A stretch of DNA of 64,000 nt from Peptococcaceae bacterium BRH_c4b (GCA_000961595.1 LADO01000058.1:62001-126000), one strand, 5' to 3'; shown: positions 43,593 through 53,420, numbered from the stretch's first letter. The notes: generated from the sequence alone by a model not told the origin. Made by a program: numbers and translations.

Positions 43593-44201
43593 CTATCCCA
43601 TTTCAGATTTCAGCTCAGTGACTCTGTTGCATAAACGCTTTAAAAGAGGCCCATCATGACTAATAACAAGCACTCCCAGGTTGCGCTTATGCACAAGGTC
43701 AAGCACCACATGCCAGATTTGTGCCTGTGTAATAGCATCTAGCATAGCGGTTATCTCATCTGCAATAAGGTAGCGGGTCTGTGGTCCAAGCGCCCGCGCC
43801 AGACAGAATCGCTGCAGCTCGCCACCTGACAGCTCGTTGGGCCAGCGGCTGAACCACCCTTTTTCAATACTGAGCGATGTGAGCAGATCATCATTGGGTT
43901 CCCAGCCCTCAGTGAGGATGTCACACATGCGCCAGCGAGGATTAACCGCTTTCTCGGGATGCTGGAATACGAGCTGCACAGGGTTGTATCCGGTTGCAGG
44001 CAGGGGATTCCCGTCCAGTTCCACGTTGCCCTCAAGGGGACGTTCGTAACCGGCAAGAATGCGTGCCAGTGTTGTTTTACCAAGTCCGCTGGGGCCGGTG
44101 AGACCAACTATTTCGCCAGGTTCCAGTTTTATGTCCACCCCACGCAATACCCACTGACCGGACTCGTAACGAAAACCAATTCCACGTGCTTCAAGCGGCA
44201 T
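43593..44201 (-). CDS. Nickel/peptide-type ABC transporter, ATPase 2
   Basis: 202 residues, shorter than typical NikE/OppF, because the C-terminal substrate-class extension is absent. Walker A GPSGLGKTT, signature LSGGELQRFCLARAL, Walker B YLIADEITAMLD, H-loop VISHD. It overlaps the first ATPase gene by 11 bases. With the other ATPase it powers the NikABC-type importer. Confidence 0.9.
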   Translation of the reverse strand: MPLEARGIGFRYESGQWVLRGVDIKLEPGEIVGLTGPSGLGKTTLARILAGYERPLEGNVELDGNPLPATGYNPVQLVFQHPEKAVNPRWRMCDILTEGWEPNDDLLTSLSIEKGWFSRWPNELSGGELQRFCLARALGPQTRYLIADEITAMLDAITQAQIWHVVLDLVHKRNLGVLVISHDGPLLKRLCNRVTELKSEMG

Positions 44202-45189
44202 GGATACACCTCACCATTCCACCCCGCAACTCACGCTCCTTGGGTCGTACAGATGCACATTCGGGTGTAGCTATTTTGCAGTTCGGCTGAAAAAGGCATC
44301 CCGGCGGCAGCGCATCCGGTGATGGTTGGGCACCTGGTGTTGCCACGAATTCGTTTTTCGCCAGTGCTCTCCACAGGGCCTTGCTGTACGGATGGCGCAG
44401 AGCCTCACCATTATCCGTAAAGTCTGCCACTAAAGCTATTTCAACGGTGGTGCCTGCATAAAAGACGGCAATGCGATCAGCAATGGTAAGCGCAGCTTCT
44501 ATATCGTGGGTTATGAGCATTACTGCACGGTCCTCGTCGGCCAGTTCCCGCAAGTGATTCAAAGTTTCCTTAACTACTGCCGGATGCAAACCCGGCGTAG
44601 GCTCATCAGCTATGACCAGCCGGGCATCGCTTATGGTTGCAGTGGCAACCAGCACCCGCCGGGCCATGCCACCCGAGAGTTGGAAAGGAAATAGCCCTTT
44701 CACCTGATCTGCCAGGTGATACCGGTCAAAAACCCGGCGCTGTGCCTTGGCGGCTTCACTGCCGTGCGCAGCCGAGCGAACCTGAAACCCCACCCGCATG
44801 AGGGGGTCGAGAAAGTTTACCGACTGCGGCACCAGAGCGATCTCCCTCCCCCGCAGTGACATCTGTCGCTCAGGTGTAAGGTCTTCATTTACATAAAGCA
44901 TGGTTCCGGATATCCGGGCGTTATTTGGCAAAATACCAAGGATGGCGTGGGCCAGCAAACTCTTACCGGAGCCACTGGAGCCCACTACTGCGAGGATCTC
45001 GCCGGGCCGGACAGTAAGGCTGAGGCTGGTGATAACCGTTAGAAATCTCATCTGCAGACCGCCTGTATATTGCACAAACGACACCGAAAGATCCCGCACA
45101 TCGAGGAGCGGCATCATAGTGCCTCCGGTTGACGCTTCCGGTATTGTGGTTGATGTGTTTTGCGAAACAGCTGTTTGGTTAGACATCAT
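44191..45189 (-). CDS. Nickel/peptide-type ABC transporter, ATPase 1
   Basis: 332 residues after AAGGAGAAAA. Walker A GSSGSGKS, signature LSGGMARRVLVA, Walker B LVIADEPTPGL, and a C-terminal oligopeptide-transporter extension with Cys (GCLFQPNCKIATPEC). The first 25 residues are a polar extension. NikD/OppD class. Confidence 0.9.
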   Translation of the reverse strand: MMSNQTAVSQNTSTTIPEASTGGTMMPLLDVRDLSVSFVQYTGGLQMRFLTVITSLSLTVRPGEILAVVGSSGSGKSLLAHAILGILPNNARISGTMLYVNEDLTPERQMSLRGREIALVPQSVNFLDPLMRVGFQVRSAAHGSEAAKAQRRVFDRYHLADQVKGLFPFQLSGGMARRVLVATATISDARLVIADEPTPGLHPAVVKETLNHLRELADEDRAVMLITHDIEAALTIADRIAVFYAGTTVEIALVADFTDNGEALRHPYSKALWRALAKNEFVATPGAQPSPDALPPGCLFQPNCKIATPECASVRPKERELRGGMVRCIHAA

Positions 45190-45225
45190 TTTTCTCCTTT
45201 ACTGTCTGGTCGTTTTATTACTACC

Positions 45226-46095
45226 TTACTCCTGTGCGGTGTGCGGGTCGATAAGCAACCGCAAGTTGTCACCAAGGGCATCGAAGGCCCGCACCATCAC
45301 CAGCAGGGAAAGACCAGGAAAAAGTGCCAGCCACCACTGCCCGGTTGATAGATGCCGCATCGATTCCGACAGTATAACGCCAACTGCAGGCTGATGGGGG
45401 GACAATCCAAAGCCAAGGAAGGTGATGGCAGCCTCATGCAGTATGGCATGCGGAAACAGCAGCACCAGGCCCACGAGAAGCTGCGGCACCAGATGCGGCA
45501 GTAAATGTCGCGTGGCTATCCACCAGCGGGACCTGCCGAGCCGGCGAGATAATTGTACATATTCCGAGGTTCGAAGCTGTAACACTTCGGCACGAATGAC
45601 CCGCGCAAGGCTGGGCCAGTGCGTGATGGCGACTGCAATAATTACTCCCCTAGTCCCGCCACCCATCGCAAAAGCGATGAGGATGAGCACCACGATATGC
45701 GGCAGGCCGAGGAAAATATCTACAAGCCATGTGACAGCGCCGTCAACAGTCCTGCCCATGGTAGCGGCGGCCAAACCAAGGGTGAGAGCAAAAAATACGC
45801 TTACGGTAGAAGCCAGCATTCCAACGCCGAGGCTTACAGTCAGTCCCTTCAGGGAGCGGGCGAACATATCCCGGCCAAGCCAATCCGTACCGAAGGGATG
45901 CTCAATGGAGGGCGACAAGCTTCGTTCCTCAAAATTTGTCATCAGTTTCTCGTTGCTCAGGAGAAACCCTCCAATTACCACCCCGAGCAACAGCGCAGCA
46001 GCAATCGCCATGACAAGCACCGTGATCTGCCGGCGATTAAGCCTCGGCAGTTGGCTAATGTGTGATTGGTTGATTGTTGTGTCTGTGTAGCTCAT
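45226..46095 (-). CDS. Nickel/peptide-type ABC transporter, permease 2
   Basis: 289 residues, six membrane segments, NikC/OppC class. The cytoplasmic EAA-type loop reads VQLSRRLGRSRWWIATRHLLPH, and GTDWLGRDMFARSLKG is typical of the N-terminal part. The start overlaps permease 1 in ATGA. Confidence 0.92.
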   Translation of the reverse strand: MSYTDTTINQSHISQLPRLNRRQITVLVMAIAAALLLGVVIGGFLLSNEKLMTNFEERSLSPSIEHPFGTDWLGRDMFARSLKGLTVSLGVGMLASTVSVFFALTLGLAAATMGRTVDGAVTWLVDIFLGLPHIVVLILIAFAMGGGTRGVIIAVAITHWPSLARVIRAEVLQLRTSEYVQLSRRLGRSRWWIATRHLLPHLVPQLLVGLVLLFPHAILHEAAITFLGFGLSPHQPAVGVILSESMRHLSTGQWWLALFPGLSLLVMVRAFDALGDNLRLLIDPHTAQE

Positions 46096-47084
46096 ACTGA
46101 CCCCCCCAGTCTAATCCGGGGATCCACAAAGCGGTAAATGATGTCCGCAAGCAGATTTCCGGTAAATACAAACAGTGCACTAAAGATAACAGCGCCCAGC
46201 AAAAGCGGCACGTCTCCCCGTAAACCTGCCGCCACAGTGGCCTGCCCGAGTCCAGGGTATGAAAAAACCTGTTCCGCCAGTACGGAACCGCCGAACAACT
46301 CGCTTAAAGACGCGAACTGCAAAGTAATGGCAGGCAGGGCCACGTTGCGCATGCCGTGCCGCCATAGTATGGCCGGCTCCGACTCACCCTTGGCCCGGGC
46401 GAACAGCACATAATCGCTGGCCAGTACGTTTACGAGTTTTTGCCTGGTATGCAGGGCCACGTTTGCCACGCCGATGATGCTCAATGTAACTGCAGGTAAG
46501 ATCATGTGTCTCAGATGGTCGCCAAGGGTCACTTCATCGGCAGGCACACCCATGGGAACCCCCAGCCCCACCGGCGCCCAGCCAAGCCACACGGCAAAAA
46601 CAATAAGCAGCAAAAGCCCCAGCCAGAACGCAGGCGTGGAGGCCAGGGTGAGGCAGTAACACTTGATGAGACGGTCGATCCAGGTGCCTTGCCTTGCGCC
46701 CGCTATAATGCCCAGCACAAACCCCAACACCCCGGAGAACACCCAGGCCGCTCCCATCAGTACAAGTGAAGCAGTAAAACGCTCCTGGATCACATCAATG
46801 ACTGGCCTGCGAAAAATCATCGAGGTACCGAAGTCGCCGTGAACCACCGCAGAGCCCCAGCGTACAAATCTCTCCAGCGGCGGTGCGTTCAGCCCCCAGT
46901 ACTCGGCAATCTCCGCCCGCTGCTCGGGACCTACCCGCATCATGTCGGCGCCGACGTATGCCTGAACCGGATCAATAGGCGACTGGCTTACAAGCCAGAA
47001 GGTGATGGCGCACAGCGCAATCAGCAGCACTGCCAGCCTTACGCTTTTATGACCGATGTAAATCAACGCGCTTCCCATACGCAC
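46092..47084 (-). CDS. Nickel/peptide-type ABC transporter, permease 1
   Basis: 330 residues, NikB/OppB class with six membrane segments. SDYVLFARAKGESEPAILWRHGMRN is the ATPase-docking loop. GTG 47084 or ATG 47078 both fit the ribosome site AGGGAG. Confidence 0.92.
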   Translation of the reverse strand: MRMGSALIYIGHKSVRLAVLLIALCAITFWLVSQSPIDPVQAYVGADMMRVGPEQRAEIAEYWGLNAPPLERFVRWGSAVVHGDFGTSMIFRRPVIDVIQERFTASLVLMGAAWVFSGVLGFVLGIIAGARQGTWIDRLIKCYCLTLASTPAFWLGLLLLIVFAVWLGWAPVGLGVPMGVPADEVTLGDHLRHMILPAVTLSIIGVANVALHTRQKLVNVLASDYVLFARAKGESEPAILWRHGMRNVALPAITLQFASLSELFGGSVLAEQVFSYPGLGQATVAAGLRGDVPLLLGAVIFSALFVFTGNLLADIIYRFVDPRIRLGGSV

Positions 47085-47106
47085 TCACTCTCCCTATTCC
47101 CTAAAC

Positions 47107-48708
47107 TCATTCATTCCAGCGCCACTCTACAATGTTGGCGGTGATGGGCCAGCCGTGTCCATGCGGTTCTATTCTCTGTTTGCCGGTGTTCAGGCCATCC
47201 CGGATGAAATAGCAGTGATCCAGGTTCACCAGCCACGCCCATGGTGCATCTCCCACGGCGCTTACACCTGTTTTACCGTCCCACTGAGCCTTCTTCCAGT
47301 ACTCCAGCGCCTGGTCCTTATTGGTCGTGCCAAGTGCCTTGTCCATGTAATCGTCCACTACCGGATTACTATAAAAACCTGCATTAAAATGTTCTATTCC
47401 GCGAGTTTTGCTGCTGTACAGATTGTACATCTCCAGCGGGTTGTGGCTTCCCCAGCCAAAAAGTACCGCATTGGCATGATTCATGGTCTTGATTTCATCC
47501 CAGCTTTTCCCCACAACATTGATGGAAATACCAAGTGGTTTTACCATATCTGTCACTGCCAGGGCCAGTGACTGGCGGGTCTGGTCGCTGGACGGGTATA
47601 GCAGCGTGAACTTTGCCTCAATATTTCCTTTTTCCAGGACGCCATCGCCATCGGCGTCTTTCCAGCCTGCGTCGGCAAGTAATTTCTTTGCCCCTTCGGG
47701 GTCAGCGTCCTTTATGACCGTTTCCGGGTTCCACCAGGGCAAATTGTCGCATACAGTATATGCCGGTGTGCCAAAGCCTTCCAGCACACCATTAACCAGA
47801 TCATTCCTGTTGATGGCGATATTAATAGCCTTGCGAATAGCAACATCGGCTGTTACGTCGTTGCCGACTGGATAACCATCCTTGTCTTTGTGACCGGACG
47901 GCACCACGGGAAACATTATTCCACGGTTATCGACGCTGTCAACAGCCAGGAGACGCATACCGGGAACCTTTTGCTTGGCCAGAACCGGCGGAACCACCGC
48001 TACGTCAACTTTCCCGGCCTTTGCAGCAGCAAAGGCCGCGTCTTCATCCAGGAACAGAAATGTAATCTTCTTAAAGAACGGTTTGGTAGCATAATAATTT
48101 GGATTGGCCTCTACAATCAGCTGCTGCCCCCTATCCCACTGCACAAGTTTATAGGGACCTGAGCCAACCGGCTTCTGGGCGTAATCCTTTCCGTGAGCAT
48201 GCTTTGGAACAATCCCGGTGGCTATGAGCAGATTTTCAAATGTCGACTGCGGATTCTTCAGAGCAAACACCACCGTGTGGTCGTTTAGAACCTTTACGCT
48301 CTCCATCACAGTGAGATCGACCACCGATCCGCTTTTTGCGGCCATTTCATAGGTGTATGCCACATCAGCCGCCGTAACCGGTTTGCCGTCTGAAAACTTT
48401 GCGTCATTACGTATAGTTACAGTCCATGTCCGGCCATCATCGCTTACCTCATAATTGGTAGCAAGGTCGTTGACAACTTTGAGGTCATTATCACGGGTGA
48501 GCAGCGTACTGTGGAAAAGAGGTGAACCGTAGCGGCCCCAGCCTGTGGTGGGATCATAGCCGGTTTCTGACTCGCCGTGGACGGCGAGCACCAGTTCATT
48601 CTTATCAGGGTTTTCATGAACACTCTTCGTCGATGAACAGCCTGCAACAAATGTAATAAGCAACACGAGCAATAATACTGTGTTTAATAAAGGTTTCTTG
48701 TTAGCCAA
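47107..48708 (-). CDS. Nickel/opine/peptide-type substrate-binding lipoprotein
   Basis: 533 residues from TTG 48708, after GGGGAG. Lipobox FVAGC, then a solute-binding family 5 protein (YEVSDDGRTWTVTIRNDAKFSDGKPVTAADV; KPVGSGPYKL). The C-terminal pattern HGHGWPITANIVEW resembles nickel and metallophore-binding members (NikA/CntA) more than peptide-binding OppA, so nickel or a metal chelate is the better guess. It heads a five-gene importer operon. Confidence 0.9.
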   Translation of the reverse strand: MANKKPLLNTVLLLVLLITFVAGCSSTKSVHENPDKNELVLAVHGESETGYDPTTGWGRYGSPLFHSTLLTRDNDLKVVNDLATNYEVSDDGRTWTVTIRNDAKFSDGKPVTAADVAYTYEMAAKSGSVVDLTVMESVKVLNDHTVVFALKNPQSTFENLLIATGIVPKHAHGKDYAQKPVGSGPYKLVQWDRGQQLIVEANPNYYATKPFFKKITFLFLDEDAAFAAAKAGKVDVAVVPPVLAKQKVPGMRLLAVDSVDNRGIMFPVVPSGHKDKDGYPVGNDVTADVAIRKAINIAINRNDLVNGVLEGFGTPAYTVCDNLPWWNPETVIKDADPEGAKKLLADAGWKDADGDGVLEKGNIEAKFTLLYPSSDQTRQSLALAVTDMVKPLGISINVVGKSWDEIKTMNHANAVLFGWGSHNPLEMYNLYSSKTRGIEHFNAGFYSNPVVDDYMDKALGTTNKDQALEYWKKAQWDGKTGVSAVGDAPWAWLVNLDHCYFIRDGLNTGKQRIEPHGHGWPITANIVEWRWNE

Positions 48709-48824
48709 TTTTCATCTCTCCCCTTTTTTCTTATTTGAGACCATTTAAAAGCAAGCTTCTTATACTGACTTTTGTTATCCGCGTCTTCCTTTTGCTTATA
48801 CCATAATTATCCATTACCCCCTTC

Positions 48825-48980
48825 CGATACAAACAAAAAGCCACAAAAGACACCCCTTCGAGGGAAGGAAGCGCCTTCGTGGCTATGTGTGTAGTATTTT
48901 ATTACCATATGGATTTCCCATATAAAAACAAAAACCTCGAAGAATGGCTCGTTTCTTACAGAGCTGTGCCTTCGTGGCAT
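48825..48980 (-). promoter_or_regulatory. Leader with two tandem hairpin/U-run units
   Basis: On the minus strand the word GCCACGAAGGC occurs twice, 95 bases apart (beginning at 48978 and 48883). Each starts a hairpin that closes about 40 bases later and is followed by TTTTTGTTT: 48935-48978 (CCACGAAG with CTTCGAGG, one mismatch) and 48839-48884 (AGCCAC with GTGGCT). It lies 130-270 bases upstream of the binding-protein gene. It looks like duplicated attenuators or a tandem regulatory RNA; I do not recognise a known riboswitch. Confidence 0.45.
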
Positions 48981-49143
48981 ATTTCAGATGAAACAATTAA
49001 AAAGATTAAACGACTCCTGGTCGTTCGCTGTTAATTATACTTTATTCGTTATCCATTTAAGAAAACCTTTTTTTGCCGAAATATTAAAGATCCCATTTAT
49101 CGGTTTGGTTAATCTGTTTTAACTACGTCTAACAGCATACGTC

Positions 49144-49953
49144 TTATTTCCTGGCCCTTATAAATGCGCTTACTATCGATCCATTTAACTCATAGAGCTC
49201 ATTTGCAGAAAGTCCTGGAACAATCGACGCCGCCGACGGACCTGTTAAGTCATAAACTCTGGTTACCTGCACTTCGATGTCTGTAAAACCGGCTTTGGCA
49301 AGTTTTTCCCTGTATTCCTCTTCCAGAAGGGCGCCGGCCACACAACCTGCCCAGGCCATTAAGTCCTGTTGTAGCTTCTGAGGTAGGGGCCTGGTCAGCA
49401 CGATGTCTGAAACGGCAAACCGGCCACCGGGTTTTAACACCCGGTAGGCTTCCTGAAGTACCCTGTCTTTGTTTGCGGATAAGTTAATGACGCAGTTGGA
49501 TATAAGCACATCTACCGTATTATCAGGCAAGGGAATATCCTCTATATGCCCTTTTAAGAACTCCGCATTGCTTATACCAGCCTTAACCTGATTGGCCCTG
49601 GCCTCGGCCAGCATTTCATCGGTCATGTCAAGGCCGTAAGCTTTGCCGCTGGAACCTACCCGCCGTGCGGACAAAAGCACATCCAGTCCGGCTCCGCTGC
49701 CCAGGTCCAAAACCACTTCTCCTTCATGCAGCTCGGCCAGGGCCGTGGGGTTTCCGCATCCAAAAGAGGCGGCAACGACATCCTGAGGTAAGCCTTCCGT
49801 CTCATCCAGCCGGTATAAATCACTTGTAATCATACTGGCATTGCTTAGCGGATCACCACAACAGCAACTACCGCTATTTCCACAGCAACCGTTTTTCTGT
49901 GTAATGGCCCGGGCATAATTTTTCCGGACGAATTCCCTTACATCTTCACTCAT
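49144..49953 (-). CDS. arsM: Arsenite methyltransferase
   Basis: 269 residues. Methylates As(III) with S-adenosylmethionine. SAM-binding [15 protein letters not shown]; conserved Cys in [14 protein letters not shown] and [14 protein letters not shown], and Cys in [11 protein letters not shown]; plus a Cys-rich N-terminal stretch ([15 protein letters not shown]) common in ArsM. ATG 49953 follows AGGGAGGA. It is last gene of the ars operon. Confidence 0.95.
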   Translation of the reverse strand: MSEDVREFVRKNYARAITQKNGCCGNSGSCCCGDPLSNASMITSDLYRLDETEGLPQDVVAASFGCGNPTALAELHEGEVVLDLGSGAGLDVLLSARRVGSSGKAYGLDMTDEMLAEARANQVKAGISNAEFLKGHIEDIPLPDNTVDVLISNCVINLSANKDRVLQEAYRVLKPGGRFAVSDIVLTRPLPQKLQQDLMAWAGCVAGALLEEEYREKLAKAGFTDIEVQVTRVYDLTGPSAASIVPGLSANELYELNGSIVSAFIRARK

Positions 49954-50003
49954 AAGTAGTCCTCCCTACATCAATTTATTTTGATATAACAAGCTAAAAA
50001 AAA

Positions 50004-50321
50004 TTACTTTAAGGCAAAATCATGGTTTAGCTGTTGTATATATTCTCTTAGTGTTTTTGTGTTAATAAAATAGACTCTCCACTTTCCCCGTGGTTCTTCG
50101 TTTACTAAACCGGCTTCAATTAATTCTTTCATATGATAGGAAACTCGTGACTGGATCATACCGAACTCAGCCATCAATTCACAATTACACAGGCCCGGAC
50201 GGCGGTCATCTTCGCCGGGCAAAGGGCAGCAGCAGCCAGTTTCTTTTTGGGCCAGCATTTGCAGAATTTTGTAGCGAATAGGGTCGCTTAAGGCTTTAGC
50301 AATTTTAATACTATTAACCAT
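50004..50321 (-). CDS. arsR: ArsR-family repressor 2
   Basis: 105 residues. Winged helix (QSRVSYHMKELIEAGLVNEE) preceded by a Cys-rich loop: GCCCPLP and GLCNCELM. The CNCEL pair sits where As(III)-sensing ArsR has CVCDL, and the extra CCC may add ligands. It lies inside the operon, between a thioredoxin-like gene and arsM. Confidence 0.9.
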   Translation of the reverse strand: MVNSIKIAKALSDPIRYKILQMLAQKETGCCCPLPGEDDRRPGLCNCELMAEFGMIQSRVSYHMKELIEAGLVNEEPRGKWRVYFINTKTLREYIQQLNHDFALK

Positions 50322-50363
50322 AGTATTAAAATATCATCTTTTTTTGATGTTAGCAAGACACAC

Positions 50364-50612
50364 TTATTTTTCTTCTTCGATATACTTTTTAACATCTTTT
50401 TTGCTCAGTACTTTACCTGCAGACTTGACTTTTCCGTTGATTACCAGACCAGGTGTAAGCATTATACCGTGACTCGCAATCTCTTTTATGTCCGTAATTT
50501 TTTTGATTTCAGCAGTAAGGCCGGTTTCACCCAATACTTCCTTTACCATATTCTCCAGTGCATGGCATTTGGAACAACCCGTACCGAGTACTTTTATTTC
50601 CATTTCTCTCAT
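50364..50612 (-). CDS. Small thioredoxin-like protein (CxxC)
   Basis: 82 residues. EIKVLGTGCSKCHALENM has the CxxC redox motif and TPGLVINGKVKSAGKV the cis-Pro loop. It belongs to the small redox-active disulfide (glutaredoxin-like) family often found in ars operons; it may reduce arsenate-related disulfides. The family role is not established. Confidence 0.85.
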   Translation of the reverse strand: MREMEIKVLGTGCSKCHALENMVKEVLGETGLTAEIKKITDIKEIASHGIMLTPGLVINGKVKSAGKVLSKKDVKKYIEEEK

Positions 50613-50648
50613 ACACCCCCTTTCGAATATTTACAGTTTATAGAATAA

Positions 50649-51368
50649 TCATGTCCGTCCTGTTCTGATGATTTCTGCAAACTCACGGGGAAGTCCCACC
50701 TGCTCAATTTCTTTGGCGGCATCCTCGTAGTTATACGGAACCTCAACTATTTGCCCTATCAATTCGCCGCCTGCAACTTCCAGTACCAAGTAAGTTACAT
50801 TAGGATTGCCGTGTTTGGGCTTGCCGGCACTGCCCGCGTTGACGATGTAGCCGGCAGAGGTTTTCTTTATATATGAAAGGTGAGTGTGGCCGCAAACCAG
50901 TATATCGGCGCCAACCTCATCAAGCAAATCTTTTATATAGTTTTCCGGTGTATCCTCGTAAAGATACTCATTTAAAGCCCTGGGGCTGCCGTGAACAAAC
51001 AATATTTCCATCCCGGAAAAGATAATCCTGATTTCTTCAGATAATTCTCTTAGCCACTGCTTGTTGGTTTCCGAGGTATTATCCTTGGTCCATAAAAGGG
51101 ATTTCTCAGCCAGTTGTAATGATCTTTCGTCTTTATAATCGCACCCGCACATAAGCCTCAGATTACCTATGGCGTCGTCGTAATTCCCCATAACCGTGGG
51201 TATGTTGAGTTTTCTAATGAGGTCTATAACCTCATTGGGACGAGGCCCGTAGCCCACTAAATCACCGGTGCAAAAAATATCTGTTACACCCTTTTCCCCA
51301 ATATCCTTTAAAACGGCTTCAAGTCCGTAAAGATTGCTATGTATGTCAGAAATCACAGCCAATTTCAT
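50649..51368 (-). CDS. Metallophosphoesterase (YfcE/MJ0936-like)
   Basis: 239 residues. All metal motifs are present: SDIHSNLYGLEAVL, GDLVGYGPRPNE, MGNYDD, and GHTHLSY. Hydrolyses phosphate mono- or diesters in the cytoplasm. Its position between two thioredoxin-like genes in an arsenic operon suggests a link to arsenate/phosphate stress, but the substrate is unknown. Confidence 0.85.
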   Translation of the reverse strand: MKLAVISDIHSNLYGLEAVLKDIGEKGVTDIFCTGDLVGYGPRPNEVIDLIRKLNIPTVMGNYDDAIGNLRLMCGCDYKDERSLQLAEKSLLWTKDNTSETNKQWLRELSEEIRIIFSGMEILFVHGSPRALNEYLYEDTPENYIKDLLDEVGADILVCGHTHLSYIKKTSAGYIVNAGSAGKPKHGNPNVTYLVLEVAGGELIGQIVEVPYNYEDAAKEIEQVGLPREFAEIIRTGRT

Positions 51369-51381
51369 ATTTTCTTTATAC

Positions 51382-51627
51382 CTACCTTTTTATTTCTTGC
51401 GTAATGTAGTTTAGTATTTTATTGTCATTGGGAATAATGCCGTTAAACTTTAATTTACCGTTAACCACGAGCCCGGGCGTGGACAATATCCCGTATTGCA
51501 TAATTTCTACAGTATCTTCTGTTATTTCTATATCTGCCTCGATATTGTTACTTTGGCAGTACTGTGAAATCATTTCAAACAATCTTTGCGCGTGCCCGCA
51601 GCAGGAGCCAAGTATCTTTATGTCCAA
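51382..51627 (-). CDS. Small thioredoxin-like protein (vicinal Cys)
   Basis: 81 residues, relative of the 50364-50612 protein with the same fold and TPGLVVNGKLKFNG loop, but the redox motif reads GSCCGHAQ: a vicinal Cys pair rather than CxxC. Vicinal thiols bind As(III) well, so it may be an arsenic carrier or chaperone; that is inference. Confidence 0.8.
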   Translation of the reverse strand: MDIKILGSCCGHAQRLFEMISQYCQSNNIEADIEITEDTVEIMQYGILSTPGLVVNGKLKFNGIIPNDNKILNYITQEIKR

Positions 51628-51731
51628 AGCCTCTTACCTCACTTTTTAGTTATTAAGTAAGTTGAATTTATTTAGCATTCACTCCTGAAATTCTATGGGA
51701 GCTGGCCCGGCCAACTCCTTTTTATCATTTA

Positions 51732-52796
51732 CTAATGTATCAATCTATGTCGTGATGTAAAGTATTTTTGTTTAAAGCCCAACGCTACATTAACCAAGCC
51801 AATCATAACCGGCACTTCTATAAGCGGACCAATAACCGCGGCAAAAGCCTGGCCGGAATTAATCCCAAAAACTGCAACAGCTACTGCAATTGCAAGTTCA
51901 AAGTTGTTGCTGGCAGCCGTAAACGCCAGTGTGGTAGACTGCTCATAATTCACGCCAGCCCTCTTACTTAGGAAAAATGACAGTAAGAACATTATTATAA
52001 AGTAGCACAGCAACGGCGCTGCTATCCTTAGAACATCCAGTGGGAGCGATATGATATAATTGCCTTTCAGAGAGAACATTACAATTATAGTAAATAACAA
52101 AGCAATTAAGGCCAGAGGGCTTATGCTGGGTACAAACTTTTTATCGTACCAGTCCTTACCTTTGGCCGGGAGTAGTATAAATCTGGTTATAACCCCGGCA
52201 ATAAAGGGAATACCCAGGTATATGGCAACGCTTTTCGCTACTTCAGCCATGGAAATGTGTACCTCCATTGATTCCATGCCAAGCCACCGGGGAAATAAGG
52301 TTACGAAAACGTATGCGTAGACAGAGAAGAAAAGCACCTGGAAAATAGAATTAAGTGCAACCAGCGCCGCTGCGTATTCCGAGTCTCCCTTGGCCAGTGA
52401 ATTCCAGACTATGACCATTGCTATGCAGCGGGCCAAACCGATAATTATAAGCCCTGCCATATATTCCGGATAATTACGCAAAAAGATGACAGCCAGCACA
52501 AACATCAAAACAGGGCCTATAATCCAGTTCTGGATAAGCGAGAGTGTCAGCACCCTGCCGTTTTTAAACACTTTACCGATCTCTTCGTATTTAACCCTGG
52601 CCAGCGGAGGATACATCATCACTATTAGGCCAATAGCAATTGGAACAGAAGTAGTACCGACCTGAAAACTATTAAGCCAACCAGCTACCTGAGGTACGGC
52701 ATAACCCAAAGCAACACCTATAAACATAGCCAAGAATATCCACACTGTCAAAAATCTGTCCAGTAATGATAGCTTTGCCGAAGCTTTCTCAGCCAT
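51732..52796 (-). CDS. acr3: Arsenite efflux permease ACR3
   Basis: 354 residues from ATG 52796 ([15 protein letters not shown]), after GGAGGTGAAAG; the frame extends upstream into arsR but without support. Ten membrane segments, with the ACR3 Cys in [13 protein letters not shown] and conserved [17 protein letters not shown]. Extrudes arsenite using the proton motive force. Confidence 0.95.
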   Translation of the reverse strand: MAEKASAKLSLLDRFLTVWIFLAMFIGVALGYAVPQVAGWLNSFQVGTTSVPIAIGLIVMMYPPLARVKYEEIGKVFKNGRVLTLSLIQNWIIGPVLMFVLAVIFLRNYPEYMAGLIIIGLARCIAMVIVWNSLAKGDSEYAAALVALNSIFQVLFFSVYAYVFVTLFPRWLGMESMEVHISMAEVAKSVAIYLGIPFIAGVITRFILLPAKGKDWYDKKFVPSISPLALIALLFTIIVMFSLKGNYIISLPLDVLRIAAPLLCYFIIMFLLSFFLSKRAGVNYEQSTTLAFTAASNNFELAIAVAVAVFGINSGQAFAAVIGPLIEVPVMIGLVNVALGFKQKYFTSRHRLIH

Positions 52797-52824
52797 ACTT
52801 TCACCTCCTGCACTATTTAAATAT

Positions 52825-53193
52825 TTATTCCTCACATACAGTCTTACTAAAACCAAGCAATTCACAAAGATTTGGGTTCTGTCTTAACTGAGAAGGCTTG
52901 GGGTCGCCGTCTGAAAACAGTGCAAGATCTTGCAAGAAACAATGAAACTGGTTGAAAAAATCTCTAAGCCCCTCTTTGTTAAGTGAATAAAAAACAATTT
53001 TACCCTGCTTGTCAGTTGCAACAAGGTTGGCCTGCTTTAACGTTTTAAGGTGGTGTGAGACTGCCGGCTGTGATAACCCGATAACATTTATAATCTCACA
53101 CACTCCCATTTCCTGCTCAGATAAGAGCTTTAAAATATTTTGCCTGTGTGTGTCTGATAATGCTTTTAAGACATTACTCATAGCTTCATTCAT
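52825..53193 (-). CDS. arsR: ArsR-family repressor 1
   Basis: 122 residues from ATG 53193 ([14 protein letters not shown]). Winged helix [23 protein letters not shown]. Only one Cys (MGVCEII) lies at the classical site; two more are near the C-terminus (NLCELLG, TVCEE), suggesting a different sensor site. It heads the ars operon, 28 bases before acr3. Confidence 0.9.
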   Translation of the reverse strand: MNEAMSNVLKALSDTHRQNILKLLSEQEMGVCEIINVIGLSQPAVSHHLKTLKQANLVATDKQGKIVFYSLNKEGLRDFFNQFHCFLQDLALFSDGDPKPSQLRQNPNLCELLGFSKTVCEE

Positions 53194-53217
53194 AAAACCA
53201 CCTGCCAACACATATTT

Positions 53218-53241
53218 ACATATCGTTATATCTATATATGT
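53218..53241. promoter_or_regulatory. Candidate ArsR operator
   Basis: ACATAT-N12-ATATGT, a perfect 6-bp inverted repeat in AT-rich DNA 25 bases upstream of arsR, similar in form to ArsR/SmtB sites. Confidence 0.4.
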
Positions 53242-53357
53242 TAATATATTATTCCAATATGTTTTTTCTGTCAATTAAAAATTAGATTCAGTCAAAAACT
53301 TTTGTAGATAACCGGATTGGCTCCCGTTTGTGCTTTCTACTGTCAAAGAGATACACA

Positions 53358-53392
53358 AAAAGTCCCCAGCCATAGTCATGGGCGGGGACTTT
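53358..53392 (-). terminator. Terminator of the tauE-flavoprotein operon
   Basis: AAAGTCCCC and GGGGACTTT with an internal CCAT-ATGG pairing. On the minus strand TTTTTGTG follows. It separates this operon from the ars operon. Confidence 0.8.
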
Positions 53393-53420
53393 ACCGTTAT
53401 CCTCCATAATACATCTTCTT

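Noticed and set aside
48825-48980. Guanidine-II (mini-ykkC) riboswitch
   Set aside because: The GCC-ACGAA-GGC words recall ACGR loops, but the loop has five bases, the spacing is 95 rather than a few tens of bases, and the downstream gene is of the wrong class.
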